Positions 8,011 through 16,918 of a stretch of 64,000 nucleotides of DNA are shown piece by piece. The stretch covers positions 138,040 through 202,039 of the forward strand of contig NZ_JAPZVQ010000008.1 in assembly GCF_027622945.1 (NCBI RefSeq), written 5' to 3'. The translations under genes were made by a program, and so were the position numbers. How positions within the stretch are numbered: position 1 is the first letter of the stretch; every line of letters starts with the position of its first letter. This DNA comes from Glycomyces lechevalierae. Its GTDB lineage: Bacteria; Actinomycetota; Actinomycetes; Mycobacteriales; Micromonosporaceae. Below the pieces are notes generated by a model. The model did no database searches. It was not told the DNA's origin and saw only the letters and a program-made list of their open reading frames with translations.

Positions 8011-9005
8011 TGTCAGACACCCCGAGCGTCAGCCTCGACCAGGTCGCCCACCACGCGGGCGCGGTCCTCAAATCCGTCCAGTCCGTCATCGTCGGCAAGG
8101 AGGAGCCGCTCAAGCTCGTCCTCGCCGGCATCCTCGCCGGCGGCCACATCCTCCTCGAAGACCTTCCGGGCCTTGGCAAGACGCTCACCGCGCGCTGCTT
8201 CGCCCAGAGCCTCGGCCTCGACTTCCGGCGCCTCCAGTTCACCCCCGACCTGCTCCCCGCGGACGTCACCGGGTCCCTCCTCTACAACCAGAAGAGCGGC
8301 GAGTTCGTCTACCGCAAGGGCCCGGTCCACACCAACCTCCTGCTCGCCGACGAGATCAACCGGACGCCCCCCAAGACCCAGTCCGCGCTCCTCGAGGCCA
8401 TGCAGGAGCGCCAGGTCTCCGTCGAAGGCGAGACCCATCTGCTCCCCGAGCCGTTCACGGTGCTCGCCACCTCCAACCCCGTCGAGTTCGAGGGCACCTA
8501 CCAGCTCCCCGAAGCCCAGCTCGACCGCTTCCTCCTCCGCGTCTCCTTCGGCTACCCGACCCCCGACGAGGAGTGGGAGGTCCTGCAGCGCCGCATCTCA
8601 CGCCGCGCCGAGACCGTCGACCTCGCGCCCGTCATCGACGCCGCGACCCTCGTGGGCATGCAGAAGGCCCTCGAGAACGTCACGGTCGAGGACTCCGTGG
8701 GCCGCTACATGGTCGCCATCACGAACGCGACGCGCGGCCACGCCCAGGTCCAGGTCGGCGCCTCGCCCCGCGGGTCGCTCGCCCTGCTGCTGGCCTCCCG
8801 CGCACTGGCCGTGCTCGCGGGACGCGACTTCGTGACCCCGGACGACGTCAAGGGCGTCGCCGGCGCGGCCCTCGCGCACCGCATCACCCTCAAGCCGGAG
8901 CTGTGGATGCGCCGCATCGACCCGGCCTCCGTGGTCGCCGACATCTGCCACGGCGTCGAGGCGCCCCAGACCGCCCAGGCCCCCACCTACTCCGCTCAAC
9001 GATGA
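8010..9005 (+). CDS. MoxR-family AAA+ ATPase
   Basis: This is a 331-residue AAA_3 ATPase. Walker A is PGLGKT with Lys57; Walker B is LLLADEINR; sensor 1 lies in TVLATSNPVEFEGTYQLPEAQLDRF, a very typical MoxR stretch. MoxR proteins are chaperone-like ATPases that help insert cofactors or assemble extracellular and membrane complexes together with DUF58 proteins. The start codon overlaps the stop of the preceding gene by one base and the gene overlaps DUF58 by 4 nt, consistent with a complex produced in fixed ratio. Confidence 0.95.
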   Translation: MSDTPSVSLDQVAHHAGAVLKSVQSVIVGKEEPLKLVLAGILAGGHILLEDLPGLGKTLTARCFAQSLGLDFRRLQFTPDLLPADVTGSLLYNQKSGEFVYRKGPVHTNLLLADEINRTPPKTQSALLEAMQERQVSVEGETHLLPEPFTVLATSNPVEFEGTYQLPEAQLDRFLLRVSFGYPTPDEEWEVLQRRISRRAETVDLAPVIDAATLVGMQKALENVTVEDSVGRYMVAITNATRGHAQVQVGASPRGSLALLLASRALAVLAGRDFVTPDDVKGVAGAALAHRITLKPELWMRRIDPASVVADICHGVEAPQTAQAPTYSAQR

Positions 9006-10360
9006 CACTCGCCGGCGACCCCGCGCTCAGACTGCGCACCGACAGCGCCCGGCCCGCCGGCCGGGTCGCGGCCGAGCCGCCCGTGACGTGGCGCCGCACG
9101 CCGGCCCTGACGCGGGCCGTCGCCCTCGTCGCCGTCTGCCTGCTCGTCTCGGTCGCATTCGGCCGGATCGACCTGGTGCTCATCGCCGCGCCCTTCGCGA
9201 TCGGCACCGCCGTGCTGCTCCAGCACCGGCCCACCCGCGTGCCCGAGGCGAAGCTCGCCGCGCTGGACGACGCGACATCCGCCGAAGGCGCGACGGCCGC
9301 CGCGAGCCTCACCGTGTTCAACCCCGAGCCCGTCCCGATCACGACCCTCGTGACCGCCGCCGCCGACCCCTGGATCGACCTGCACACCGGCAAGGGCGAC
9401 TTCGCCGAACGCCTCGCGCCCGGCTCCGGCCGCGAGATAGTCGTCGCCGGACGCGCCCGCCGCTGGGGCGGCCACCACCTCGGCCCGATCCATGTGCGCT
9501 CGATCGCGTGCGGCGGCCTCCTCGAGACCACGGTCCAGCGCCTGCACGGCGCGACCGTCTGGGTCCTGCCGGTCCCCGACTGGTTCGACTCCGCCGAGAC
9601 CCTCCCGTTCGCGGACGGCGTCACCGGCGTGCACCGCTCCCGGCGCGGCGGCGACTCCGGCGAGCTCGCCGAGGTCCGCCTCTACCAGCCCGGCGACCGC
9701 CTGCGCCGCATCGACTGGCGCACCTCGATGCGCAGCCAGGACCTCTACGTCAACGCCACCTTGTCCGAGCGCGACACGGACGTGACCCTCATCCTCGACC
9801 TCCAGGTCGAAGCCGGGATCTCCGGCGGTATCGACGGCGCCGCCTCGATCGCCGACCTCACCGTGCGCGCCGCCGGGGCCGTGGCCTCCCACTACGCGCT
9901 GCAGGGCGACCGCACGGCCTGCATCGAGTTCGGCGCGCGCGGCCGCCGCATGCGCGCCGGCGCGGGCCGACGCCATGCCGCCGCGACGCTCCGCTGGCTC
10001 GCCTCGGTCGACATGCCGCCGGACCCGCTGCCGCCCTCGCCCGAGATGCTGCGCCGCCAGCTCGCCGGCCAGCGCAGCCTCAACGTCGTGTTCACGCCCT
10101 TGCTCACCGACCGCTCGCTGGCGCTGGTCGCCGCGATCGCCCGCGCCGGTCGGCCCGTGCTCTGCGTCGACACGCTCCCGCCGCACGTCTCGCCGCCCGA
10201 GCGTTCACATTGGACGCCGTATGCGGAGCGGCTGTGGCGGCTCACCCGCGCGAACACCGTGATGGAGCTGCGCGACCTCGGCGTCGCTGTCGAGCCCTGG
10301 CAGGGTTCGGCCTCCCTCGACAACGTGCTCGCCGAACTGAACCGGAGGCGCTACCGATGA
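9002..10360 (+). CDS. DUF58 domain protein
   Basis: This is a 452-residue protein with two N-terminal membrane segments (about residues 34-75) and a large soluble part. The DUF58 signature LYQPGDRLRRIDWRTSMRS is present at about residues 227-245, followed by a von Willebrand-A-like region beginning TDVTLILDLQ. DUF58 proteins are partners of MoxR ATPases. The stop codon is part of an ATGA in which a 12-codon mini-ORF starts, with GGAGG 9 nt upstream. The original coupling to the next gene appears to have been lengthened by inserted repeats. Confidence 0.92.
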   Translation: MTLAGDPALRLRTDSARPAGRVAAEPPVTWRRTPALTRAVALVAVCLLVSVAFGRIDLVLIAAPFAIGTAVLLQHRPTRVPEAKLAALDDATSAEGATAAASLTVFNPEPVPITTLVTAAADPWIDLHTGKGDFAERLAPGSGREIVVAGRARRWGGHHLGPIHVRSIACGGLLETTVQRLHGATVWVLPVPDWFDSAETLPFADGVTGVHRSRRGGDSGELAEVRLYQPGDRLRRIDWRTSMRSQDLYVNATLSERDTDVTLILDLQVEAGISGGIDGAASIADLTVRAAGAVASHYALQGDRTACIEFGARGRRMRAGAGRRHAAATLRWLASVDMPPDPLPPSPEMLRRQLAGQRSLNVVFTPLLTDRSLALVAAIARAGRPVLCVDTLPPHVSPPERSHWTPYAERLWRLTRANTVMELRDLGVAVEPWQGSASLDNVLAELNRRRYR

Positions 10361-10453
10361 GCACCCCCTTGACGAAGCTTGCGAGTCATAAATGAGCACT
10401 GCCGAAGCCTGCGAGTCAAGAACGAGCGCGCTGACGAAGCCTGCGAGTCATGA
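10357..10453 (+). repeat. three tandem ~32-bp repeats forming two ATGA-coupled mini-ORFs
   Basis: Units lie at 10357-10391, 10392-10421 and 10422-10453, each with a core GAAGCYTGCGAGTCA preceded by ATGAGC or CGAGC. They encode MSTPLTKLASHK (10357-10395) and a 21-residue peptide ending ALTKPASHE (10392-10457). Each start codon overlaps the preceding stop as ATGA, and the second mini-ORF stop overlaps the start of the next gene at 10454. Ribosomes can therefore pass from DUF58 through both mini-ORFs by termination-reinitiation. The same core occurs at 28402-28460. Confidence 0.85.
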
Positions 10454-11074
10454 ATGAGTGACGCCCACCGGAGCCGGACCCTCGTCCAGGCACTCAGCGA
10501 AGGCACCCGCGACCGCTTCAAGGCTGGCAGGGCCGGCGGCGTCTCGTGGGCCCGCCGCGTCGCGCCCGCCGGGGTGCTGCTGCGGCTCGCGATCGCGCTG
10601 CCGCTGTTCCTCGCCGCCGAGCTCGCGGTCCCGCCGGAGTGGGCCGCCGCGGGGTTCTACGTGGGCGCGGCCGCGCTCTTCGCGCTCGTCGCGGCCCTGC
10701 TCCCGGGCGGTATCGCGCCGGTGCTCGCGATCCTGTTCGTGCTCTCCTCGTGGCTCATCAGCGGCGCCCTGAAGGAGGGCGACCCCTCCTTGTGGACGGC
10801 CACCGCCCTGGCCTGCCTGCTGTACACGGCCCACGCCACGGCGGCGGTCACCCAGCGCTTCCGAACAACTACCGCAATGGACGGTGAGATCATCCTCACC
10901 TGGGCCCGCCACCTGGGACTCGTCCTGGCGTCGACTGTGGCCGTCGCCGGTACCCTGGCCCTGTTCACCGCGTATTTCACCGGATTGGCCGCAGGTCTCG
11001 TCATCGGAGCCGGGATCGTGTCCGCGGTAACAGTGATCTACGTCCTCGCGCGTTCACTACACAAGAACCCCTGA
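10454..11074 (+). CDS. integral membrane protein of the MoxR-DUF58 operon
   Basis: This is a 206-residue protein with about six hydrophobic helices (roughly residues 38-58, 64-84, 86-106, 112-130, 150-170 and 175-197) and a basic cytoplasmic N-terminus. No catalytic motif is visible. It is the last gene of the operon and starts in the ATGA that also ends the second repeat-derived mini-ORF, so its translation probably depends on reinitiation. Function unknown; I infer a subunit or client of the MoxR-DUF58 system. Confidence 0.75.
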   Translation: MSDAHRSRTLVQALSEGTRDRFKAGRAGGVSWARRVAPAGVLLRLAIALPLFLAAELAVPPEWAAAGFYVGAAALFALVAALLPGGIAPVLAILFVLSSWLISGALKEGDPSLWTATALACLLYTAHATAAVTQRFRTTTAMDGEIILTWARHLGLVLASTVAVAGTLALFTAYFTGLAAGLVIGAGIVSAVTVIYVLARSLHKNP

Positions 11075-11094
11075 GTAAGGACAGAATTGAACCC

Positions 11095-12471
11095 GTGAAA
11101 CGTATAGTCGTGATAGGTGCCGGTCACGTCGGTTTTTACGTTGCCGAACGCTTGAGCAAGAAGCTGAAGAGCGATATCAAGCGCGGTCAAGTTGAACTGA
11201 TGGTCATCGACCCCAACCAGCACATGACCTACCAGCCGTTCCTGCCCGAGGCGGCCGCTGGCTCCATCTCCCCGCGTCACGGTGTCGTGCCGCTCCGACA
11301 GGCCCTCAAGCTCTGCACCATCCTCACCGGTGCGGTCACCGAGATCGACCACGCCGAGCGCAAGCTCGTCGTGCAGCCCTTCGTCGGACCCAGCCGTGAG
11401 GTCGAGTACGACGAGGTCATCGTCGCCCCCGGCTCTGTCACCCGCCCCCTGCCCATCCCGGGCCTGGCCGACGTCGCCATCGGCATCAAGTCGATGGGCG
11501 AGGCCATCTGGCTGCGCAACCACGTGCTCCAGCGCTTCGACATCGCCGCGACCACCGAGGACCCGGCCGTGCGCCGCAAGGCCCTCACGTTCGTGACCGT
11601 CGGCGGCGGCTTCGCGGGCGCCGAGACCCTCGGCGAGCTCGAGGACCTCACGGCGAACATCGTGAAAAACTACCCGATGCTCGACGCCGACGAGATCAAG
11701 TGGTACCTCGTCGAGTACGCGAACAAGATCCTCCCCGAGGTCGGCCCCGAGATGGGCGCGTACGCGGCCCGCGAGCTCACCAAGCGCGGCGTCGACATCC
11801 GCCTCGGCACGACCCTCAAGTCCTGCATCGACGGCCACGTCGTCCTGACGGACGGCGAGGAGTTCGACACCGACACGATCATCTGGACCGCGGGCGTCAT
11901 GCCGCACCCGATGCTCAAGAAGACGGACCTGCCGATCGGCCCGCGCGGCCACCTCGAGTGCAACACGCGCCTCCAGGTCGCCACCGGCGTCGAGGCCGGC
12001 AAGCACACCATCGGCGAGGTCGTCGACGGCGCCGGGGGCGCCGGCGACTCCACGCAGGTGCCCGACACCTCGGACTTCCCGATGGACTGGTGCACCCCGT
12101 CCGCGCAGCACGCCGTCCGCCAGGCCGCCGTGCTCGCCGACAACGTGTACGCCAAGCACGTCGGCCGCGAACTCAAGCCGTACGAGCACAAGTACATCGG
12201 CTCGGTCGCGGGCCTCGGCCTGTACAAGGGCGTGGCGAACACCTACGGCTTCAAGGCCAAGGGCCTGCTCGCCTGGCTCATGCACCGCGGCTACCACCTG
12301 TCGCGCGTGCCCGGTACCGGCCGCAAGGGCCGCGTCCTCGCGGACTGGATCGTCGGCTTCTTCACGAAGCGCGAAATGGTCCAACTCGGTGAAATCCAGG
12401 CCGGCCGCGAGCCGTTCGAGGCCATCGCCGCAGGCACTGACCCCGCACGGGCCGCCAAGTCCGTCGGTTAG
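11095..12471 (+). CDS. ndh: type II NADH dehydrogenase (FAD-dependent, NDH-2)
   Basis: This is a 458-residue flavoprotein. The FAD-binding Rossmann motif VVIGAGHVG is at the very N-terminus. A second NAD(P)-binding motif, VTVGGGFAGAETLGEL, is near residue 165, and ATG-like motifs follow (TIIWTAGV). The C-terminal 80 residues are amphipathic and likely hold the protein on the membrane. NDH-2 oxidises NADH and reduces menaquinone without pumping protons. The GTG start at 11095 places the dinucleotide motif at residue 4, as is usual. It stands alone, with a hairpin downstream, between the MoxR operon and mtrA. Confidence 0.88.
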   Translation: MKRIVVIGAGHVGFYVAERLSKKLKSDIKRGQVELMVIDPNQHMTYQPFLPEAAAGSISPRHGVVPLRQALKLCTILTGAVTEIDHAERKLVVQPFVGPSREVEYDEVIVAPGSVTRPLPIPGLADVAIGIKSMGEAIWLRNHVLQRFDIAATTEDPAVRRKALTFVTVGGGFAGAETLGELEDLTANIVKNYPMLDADEIKWYLVEYANKILPEVGPEMGAYAARELTKRGVDIRLGTTLKSCIDGHVVLTDGEEFDTDTIIWTAGVMPHPMLKKTDLPIGPRGHLECNTRLQVATGVEAGKHTIGEVVDGAGGAGDSTQVPDTSDFPMDWCTPSAQHAVRQAAVLADNVYAKHVGRELKPYEHKYIGSVAGLGLYKGVANTYGFKAKGLLAWLMHRGYHLSRVPGTGRKGRVLADWIVGFFTKREMVQLGEIQAGREPFEAIAAGTDPARAAKSVG

Positions 12472-12484
12472 TCGTTACAGTTGG

Positions 12485-12513
12485 AGCACCACGGGTATGA
12501 GACCCGTGGTGCT
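12485..12513 (+). terminator. hairpin between ndh and mtrA
   Basis: A perfect 12-bp stem (AGCACCACGGGT with its complement) closes a 5-nt loop. Only a short T-containing stretch follows (TTTAG further on), so termination may be partial. It lies 14 nt after the ndh stop and 27 nt before the mtrA start. Confidence 0.8.
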
Positions 12514-12539
12514 TCAGCCTTTAGCGAGGTGGAAAACTG

Positions 12540-13235
12540 GTGTCCATGAGAGCACGTGTACTCGTCGTTGACGACGACCCGGCCCTGGCGGAGATGCTCG
12601 GCATCATCCTCCGGACCGAAGGCTTCACCCCCACGTTCGTCACCGACGGCGAGAAGGCGCTTGCCGCGTTCAAGGAGCACCGCCCCGACATCGTCCTGCT
12701 CGACCTCATGCTCCCGGGCATGAGCGGCATCGACGTCGCGAAGGCGATCCGAGGCGAGTCCGGCGTGCCGATCGTCATGCTCACCGCGAAGTCGGACACC
12801 GTCGACATCGTGCTCGGCCTCGAGTCGGGCGCGGACGACTACATCGTGAAGCCGTTCAAGCCGAAGGAGCTGGTGGCCCGCATCCGCGCCCGCCTGCGCC
12901 GCGGCGACGACGTCACGCCCGAGCGCCTCGAGATCGGCAAGCCCGGCCTGCAGGTCCAGATCGACGTGCCGGCCCACCAGGTGACGCTGAACGGCGCCGA
13001 GGTCAAGCTGACGCCGCTCGAGTTCGACCTGCTCGTGGCCCTCGCCCGCAAGCCCCGCCAGGTCTTCACCCGCCAGGTCCTCCTGGAGCAGGTCTGGGGC
13101 TACCGGCACTCGGCCGACACGCGCCTGGTGAACGTCCACGTGCAGCGCCTGCGCGCCAAGATCGAGCCCGACCCCGAGCGCCCTCAGCTCATCCAGACCG
13201 TGCGCGGCGTCGGGTACAAAGCCGGATTGGGTTAA
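12540..13235 (+). CDS. mtrA: response regulator MtrA
   Basis: This is a 231-residue OmpR/PhoB-type regulator. The receiver domain has acidic residues DDD at 11-13, the phosphoacceptor Asp55 in VLLDLMLPG, Thr in MLTAKSD and Lys in IVKPFKP. A winged-helix DNA-binding domain follows from about residue 130 and ends QTVRGVGYK. It is the partner of MtrB, encoded immediately downstream (TAATG overlap). MtrA controls cell-wall, division and replication genes in actinobacteria. The GTG at 12540 has GAGGTGG upstream; an ATG at 12546 is the alternative. Confidence 0.95.
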   Translation: MSMRARVLVVDDDPALAEMLGIILRTEGFTPTFVTDGEKALAAFKEHRPDIVLLDLMLPGMSGIDVAKAIRGESGVPIVMLTAKSDTVDIVLGLESGADDYIVKPFKPKELVARIRARLRRGDDVTPERLEIGKPGLQVQIDVPAHQVTLNGAEVKLTPLEFDLLVALARKPRQVFTRQVLLEQVWGYRHSADTRLVNVHVQRLRAKIEPDPERPQLIQTVRGVGYKAGLG

Positions 13236-14863
13236 TGGCGGCGGATCAGGGCCGGACTCGCGAGAGGCCGGCTTGGCTGCGCCGCCTCGCCGGGGGCGCC
13301 GCCCGCTTCGCGGGCCGCGTCTCACGCCCGCTGGTCGACCGCTTCCGGGCGTCGCTCCAGCTCCGCGTGGTCTCCTCGACCCTGATCGCCTCCACGATCC
13401 TCGTCCTCATCTTCAGCTTCGTCGTGGCCGGATCGGTCACCTCGGGGCTCCTCGACGAACGCCAGGACACGGCCGTCGAGGAGACCGAGAACGCGGCCGA
13501 GCGCGCCGCCGAGCAGCTCGGCTCCTTCTTCACCTCCTCTGACACGACGCTGCCCTCCCGGATGCAGCTCATCGTCAACGAGCTCGCCGAGGACCCGGTC
13601 TACGCGCCGTACATCATGCTGCGCACCGCGGACGGCGCCGTCGTCAAGACGCACCCGGTCGCGGGCGGGGCCGAGCCGAGCGAGGAGCTGCAGACCACGG
13701 TCGCCGAAGGCAAGGTCGCGACCCAGTACGCCGAGTTCGACCTCGACGGCGAGGGCCCGCAGCCCTACCTGGTCGTGGGCTCGTTCATCGACCTGAACAT
13801 CGGGTACGAGATCTACGCGTTCTACCCGCTCGAATCGCAGCAGGACGCCATCGGCCTGCTCCGCACCAACCTCGCCCTCGCCGGGGTCGCGCTGGTGCTG
13901 CTCCTCGGCGTGATCGCCGCGCTCGTCACCCGCCTCGTCGTCACCCCGGTGCGCGAGGCCGCCCGCACCTCGCAGCGGCTCGCCGCCGGGCTCCTCCACG
14001 AGCGCATGGAAGTGCGCGGCTCGGACGACCTGGCGCGGCTCGCCGGGTCGTTCAACCTCATGGCCGAGAACCTGCAGAACCAGATCCGCAGGCTCGAAGA
14101 GATGTCGATGATGCAGCGGCGCTTCACCTCCGACGTCTCGCACGAGCTGCGCACGCCGCTCGCGACGATCCGCATGGCCGCGGACCTGCTCTACGACAAC
14201 CGCGACGAGTTCGACCCGCTCACCAAGCGCTCCACCGAGCTCCTGCAGCACGAGATCGACCGCTTCGAGGACCTGCTCCAGGAGCTGCTGGAGATCTCCC
14301 GCTTCGACTCCGGGTTCGCCTCGCTCGAAGTGGAGGCCGTGGACGTCGGCCGCATCGCCGAGGACGTCGTGGAGGGCTTGGGCCGCCTCGCCGGCGAATG
14401 CGGCGTCGAGGTCACCATCGCCAAACCCTCCCGCCGCGTCATCGCCGAAGTCGACCAGCGCCGCGTGCACCGCATCCTGCGCAACCTCGTCTCGAACGCG
14501 ATCGAGCACGCCGAGGGCCGCCCGGTCGAGGTCACCATCGCGGAGTCCGAGACGGCCGTCGCGGTGGCCGTGCGCGACCACGGCGTGGGCCTCAAGCCCG
14601 GCCACGCCGACCGCGTCTTCGACCGGTTCTGGCGCGCCGACCCCTCCCGCAACCGCAAGACCGGCGGCACCGGCCTCGGACTCGCGATCAGCCTGGAGGA
14701 CGCGAAGCTCCACTCCGGCACGCTCCAGGCCACCGGCGCCCCCGGCAAAGGCACCCTGTTCGTGCTGACCCTCCCGCTCCAGGCGGGGAACCGGGTCATC
14801 AACTCGCCGATCCCGCTGCGGCTCGAGCAGAAGAAGGAGGCGCCCCGTGCGACGCAGGACTAG
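13235..14863 (+). CDS. mtrB: sensor histidine kinase MtrB
   Basis: This is a 542-residue membrane kinase. TM1 lies near residues 48-70; an extracytoplasmic sensor domain of about 140 residues follows; TM2 is near residues 210-232. A HAMP domain, the dimerisation domain with phosphoacceptor His303 in TSDVSHELRTPL, and an HATPase with N box (LRNLVSNAIEHA) and G boxes (DHGVGL, GGTGLGLAI) follow. It phosphorylates MtrA. The gene overlaps mtrA by one base and lpqB by 17 nt, the conserved actinobacterial order. Confidence 0.95.
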   Translation: MAADQGRTRERPAWLRRLAGGAARFAGRVSRPLVDRFRASLQLRVVSSTLIASTILVLIFSFVVAGSVTSGLLDERQDTAVEETENAAERAAEQLGSFFTSSDTTLPSRMQLIVNELAEDPVYAPYIMLRTADGAVVKTHPVAGGAEPSEELQTTVAEGKVATQYAEFDLDGEGPQPYLVVGSFIDLNIGYEIYAFYPLESQQDAIGLLRTNLALAGVALVLLLGVIAALVTRLVVTPVREAARTSQRLAAGLLHERMEVRGSDDLARLAGSFNLMAENLQNQIRRLEEMSMMQRRFTSDVSHELRTPLATIRMAADLLYDNRDEFDPLTKRSTELLQHEIDRFEDLLQELLEISRFDSGFASLEVEAVDVGRIAEDVVEGLGRLAGECGVEVTIAKPSRRVIAEVDQRRVHRILRNLVSNAIEHAEGRPVEVTIAESETAVAVAVRDHGVGLKPGHADRVFDRFWRADPSRNRKTGGTGLGLAISLEDAKLHSGTLQATGAPGKGTLFVLTLPLQAGNRVINSPIPLRLEQKKEAPRATQD

Positions 14864-16583
14864 CCTCGCCGCCGCGGCGGCGTTCAGCGCCGCCTGGGCG
14901 CTGACCGCGTGCGGCATCCCGACGGACCGGGCGCCGGAGGTCGTGGGCGACGCCCCCACGGACTTCGACTCGTCCTCGAGCGCCAATCCCACCGTCTTCA
15001 AACCCACGACGAGCGCCGAGGAGACCGTCGAGAACTTCCTCAAGGCCTCCTCGGGCGACCCCGACAGCCGCGACGACCGGCTCAACGCCTTCACAGCGAG
15101 CGGCGACCAGCCCTTCTCGGCGCCTTCGGACGGCATCCGCCTCGTCTCGGCGCTCGACGTCACCGTCCGCGACTCGGAGGACTTCCACTCGGCGACCGTG
15201 AAGGTGACCGGCTCGGTCGTCGGCACCTACCAGCCCGACGGCTCGGTCCGCATGAACCCGACCGCCAGCGCCTACGACGAGACCTTCACCCTCCAGCGCG
15301 ACGACATCGACGAGCTCTGGAAGATGAACACGCTGCCCAAGCAGGTGGCGCTCGACTACGAGTACTTCACCGACGCCTACGAGCAGTCGCCCATGTACTT
15401 CCAGGCCGGGCAGGCCGAACTCCTCGTGCCCGACCTGCGCTGGGTCTACAAGGACCTCGACACCGAGACCCGCCAGCGCCTCCTGTTCTCCTGGCTCTCC
15501 TCGGGCCCGGCCGACGACTTCGCTGAGATGTCGGCGAGCAACGCGATCCCCGACGGGACGGTCGGCAAGATCTCGATCTCGAACGACGACGACAGCGTCC
15601 AGGTCGACCTCTCGCCGAGCGAGACCATCGAGCAGGAGACGGCGAACGCCATTGCGGCGCAGATCGTCTGGAGCCTCGGGCTCGACGGCGCCTTCACCCT
15701 CACCACGGACGGCGACGTACGGGAGGAGGGCGAGGCCGCGCAGTGGCGGTCCTGGAACGCGATTCCGCCGAGCCTGCCCGAGACCGCTTACTTCATCGCG
15801 AACAACACCGTGTGGGAGTACTCCGCCGACCAGACCGTCACGCAGAACTCTGCCGAGCATCCGTGGGTCGGCTACAAGGCCAACGGGCTCCGGCAGCTCG
15901 CCGTCGGGCCGTCGCAGAAGGTCGCGGCGATCGTCGGCGGTTCGGGCGGGGACGTGCTACAGACGGGCGCGTCGACGTCGACGATGCGCGACGTCGCCGA
16001 CGTCAGCGGGGCGCTCGCCGACCCGCAGTGGCTCGACGCCGGTTCGCTGCTCGTGATCGACGACGGCGTGCCGACCCTGGTCATCCCCTCGACCGGGGCC
16101 GCGCAGCCGCTCGGCGTGGGGGAGAACGTGACCGCGATGGCTCTCGCCGCCGATGGGCGGCGCCTGGCCTTCGTCGAGGACGGCCACGCCTGGGTCGCGC
16201 CGCTGGGCCTGGACGCGGACGGGAACCTCACGGTGGGCGATCCGCGGCGGATCGGGCTCGACATCGAGAACGTGGCGGACGTGGCCTGGAGCTCCGAGAA
16301 CTACCTGTGGGTGGTGGGGGAGCGCGGCGACGACGAGCTGTTCCGGATCGCCATCGACAATTCACGGACCGTGCCGCAGGAGGGGACCGGCACGTTCCCG
16401 ACGATCATGCAGATCGCGGCGAACCCCGCGGACCCGGCGCGGCCGAACGCCGACCGCGGCGAGCCGGTCATCATCGTGGCGAACTCGACCCTCTACCGGG
16501 TCTTCACCGCCAGCCTGGACCCGGTGACGAACGGCGACGAGCCGGTGAACGGCACGGCGCCGTTCACGGTGCTCTACCAGTAG
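14847..16583 (+). CDS. lpqB: lipoprotein LpqB (GerMN domain)
   Basis: This is a 578-residue lipoprotein. The signal peptide is short and ends in the lipobox LTAC, with the acylated Cys at residue 22. A GerMN/sporulation-type domain lies around residues 40-300, and a C-terminal beta-propeller-like region follows. LpqB modulates MtrB and hence MtrA phosphorylation. The GTG start lies within the end of mtrB, so the three genes are translationally coupled. A strong terminator follows within 10 nt. Confidence 0.92.
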   Translation: MRRRTSLAAAAAFSAAWALTACGIPTDRAPEVVGDAPTDFDSSSSANPTVFKPTTSAEETVENFLKASSGDPDSRDDRLNAFTASGDQPFSAPSDGIRLVSALDVTVRDSEDFHSATVKVTGSVVGTYQPDGSVRMNPTASAYDETFTLQRDDIDELWKMNTLPKQVALDYEYFTDAYEQSPMYFQAGQAELLVPDLRWVYKDLDTETRQRLLFSWLSSGPADDFAEMSASNAIPDGTVGKISISNDDDSVQVDLSPSETIEQETANAIAAQIVWSLGLDGAFTLTTDGDVREEGEAAQWRSWNAIPPSLPETAYFIANNTVWEYSADQTVTQNSAEHPWVGYKANGLRQLAVGPSQKVAAIVGGSGGDVLQTGASTSTMRDVADVSGALADPQWLDAGSLLVIDDGVPTLVIPSTGAAQPLGVGENVTAMALAADGRRLAFVEDGHAWVAPLGLDADGNLTVGDPRRIGLDIENVADVAWSSENYLWVVGERGDDELFRIAIDNSRTVPQEGTGTFPTIMQIAANPADPARPNADRGEPVIIVANSTLYRVFTASLDPVTNGDEPVNGTAPFTVLYQ

Positions 16584-16591
16584 CCACGCGA

Positions 16592-16621
16592 AAGGCCCGG
16601 AGCGTTCCCGCTCCGGGCCTT
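16592..16621 (+). terminator. intrinsic terminator after lpqB
   Basis: A perfect 13-bp stem (AAGGCCCGGAGCG and its complement) has a TTCC loop and starts 8 nt after the lpqB stop. It ends in TT then CGCA, so the U tract is weak, as is common in high-GC actinobacteria. Confidence 0.85.
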
Positions 16622-16641
16622 CGCAATGCATGAGTTCCTAT

Positions 16642-16918
16642 GCGCCGACCGAGCTGTGCTTTCTGTTCTCGGCCCGTCGCCTTCGCAAGCTCAGGCGCCG
16701 ACCGAGCTGTGCTTTCTGTTCTCGGCCCGTCGCCTTCGCAAGCTCAGGCGCCGACCGAGCTGTGCTTTCTGTTCTCGGCCCGTCGCCTTCGCAAGCTCAG
16801 GCGCCGACCGAGCTGTGCCTTCTGTTCTCGGCCCGTCGCCTTCGCAAGCTCAGGCGCCGACCGAGCTGTGCCTTCTGTTCTCGGCCCGACGCCTTCGCAA
16901 GCTCAGGCGCCGACCGAG
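16642..16918. repeat. 53-bp tandem repeat, five copies plus partial
   Basis: Five head-to-tail copies of a 53-bp unit lie at 16642-16694, 16695-16747, 16748-16800, 16801-16853 and 16854-16906, and a 12-bp partial sixth ends at 16918. The copies are nearly identical, with single differences in copies 4 and 5. The last copy and partial contain the stop codon and last codons of the convergent DUF3107 gene, so the array looks like repeated duplication of that gene's 3' end. There are no spacers; this is not CRISPR. Confidence 0.95.

Noticed and set aside
13322..15226. Long minus-strand frame (634 codons) opposite mtrB/lpqB
   Set aside because: It is the mirror of GC-rich codon bias on the other strand; mtrB and lpqB have clear domains, and the antisense frame has Arg/Val/Leu-rich filler with no motif.
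16642..16918. Possible CRISPR array
   Set aside because: The units are contiguous with no unique spacers and no cas genes are present.
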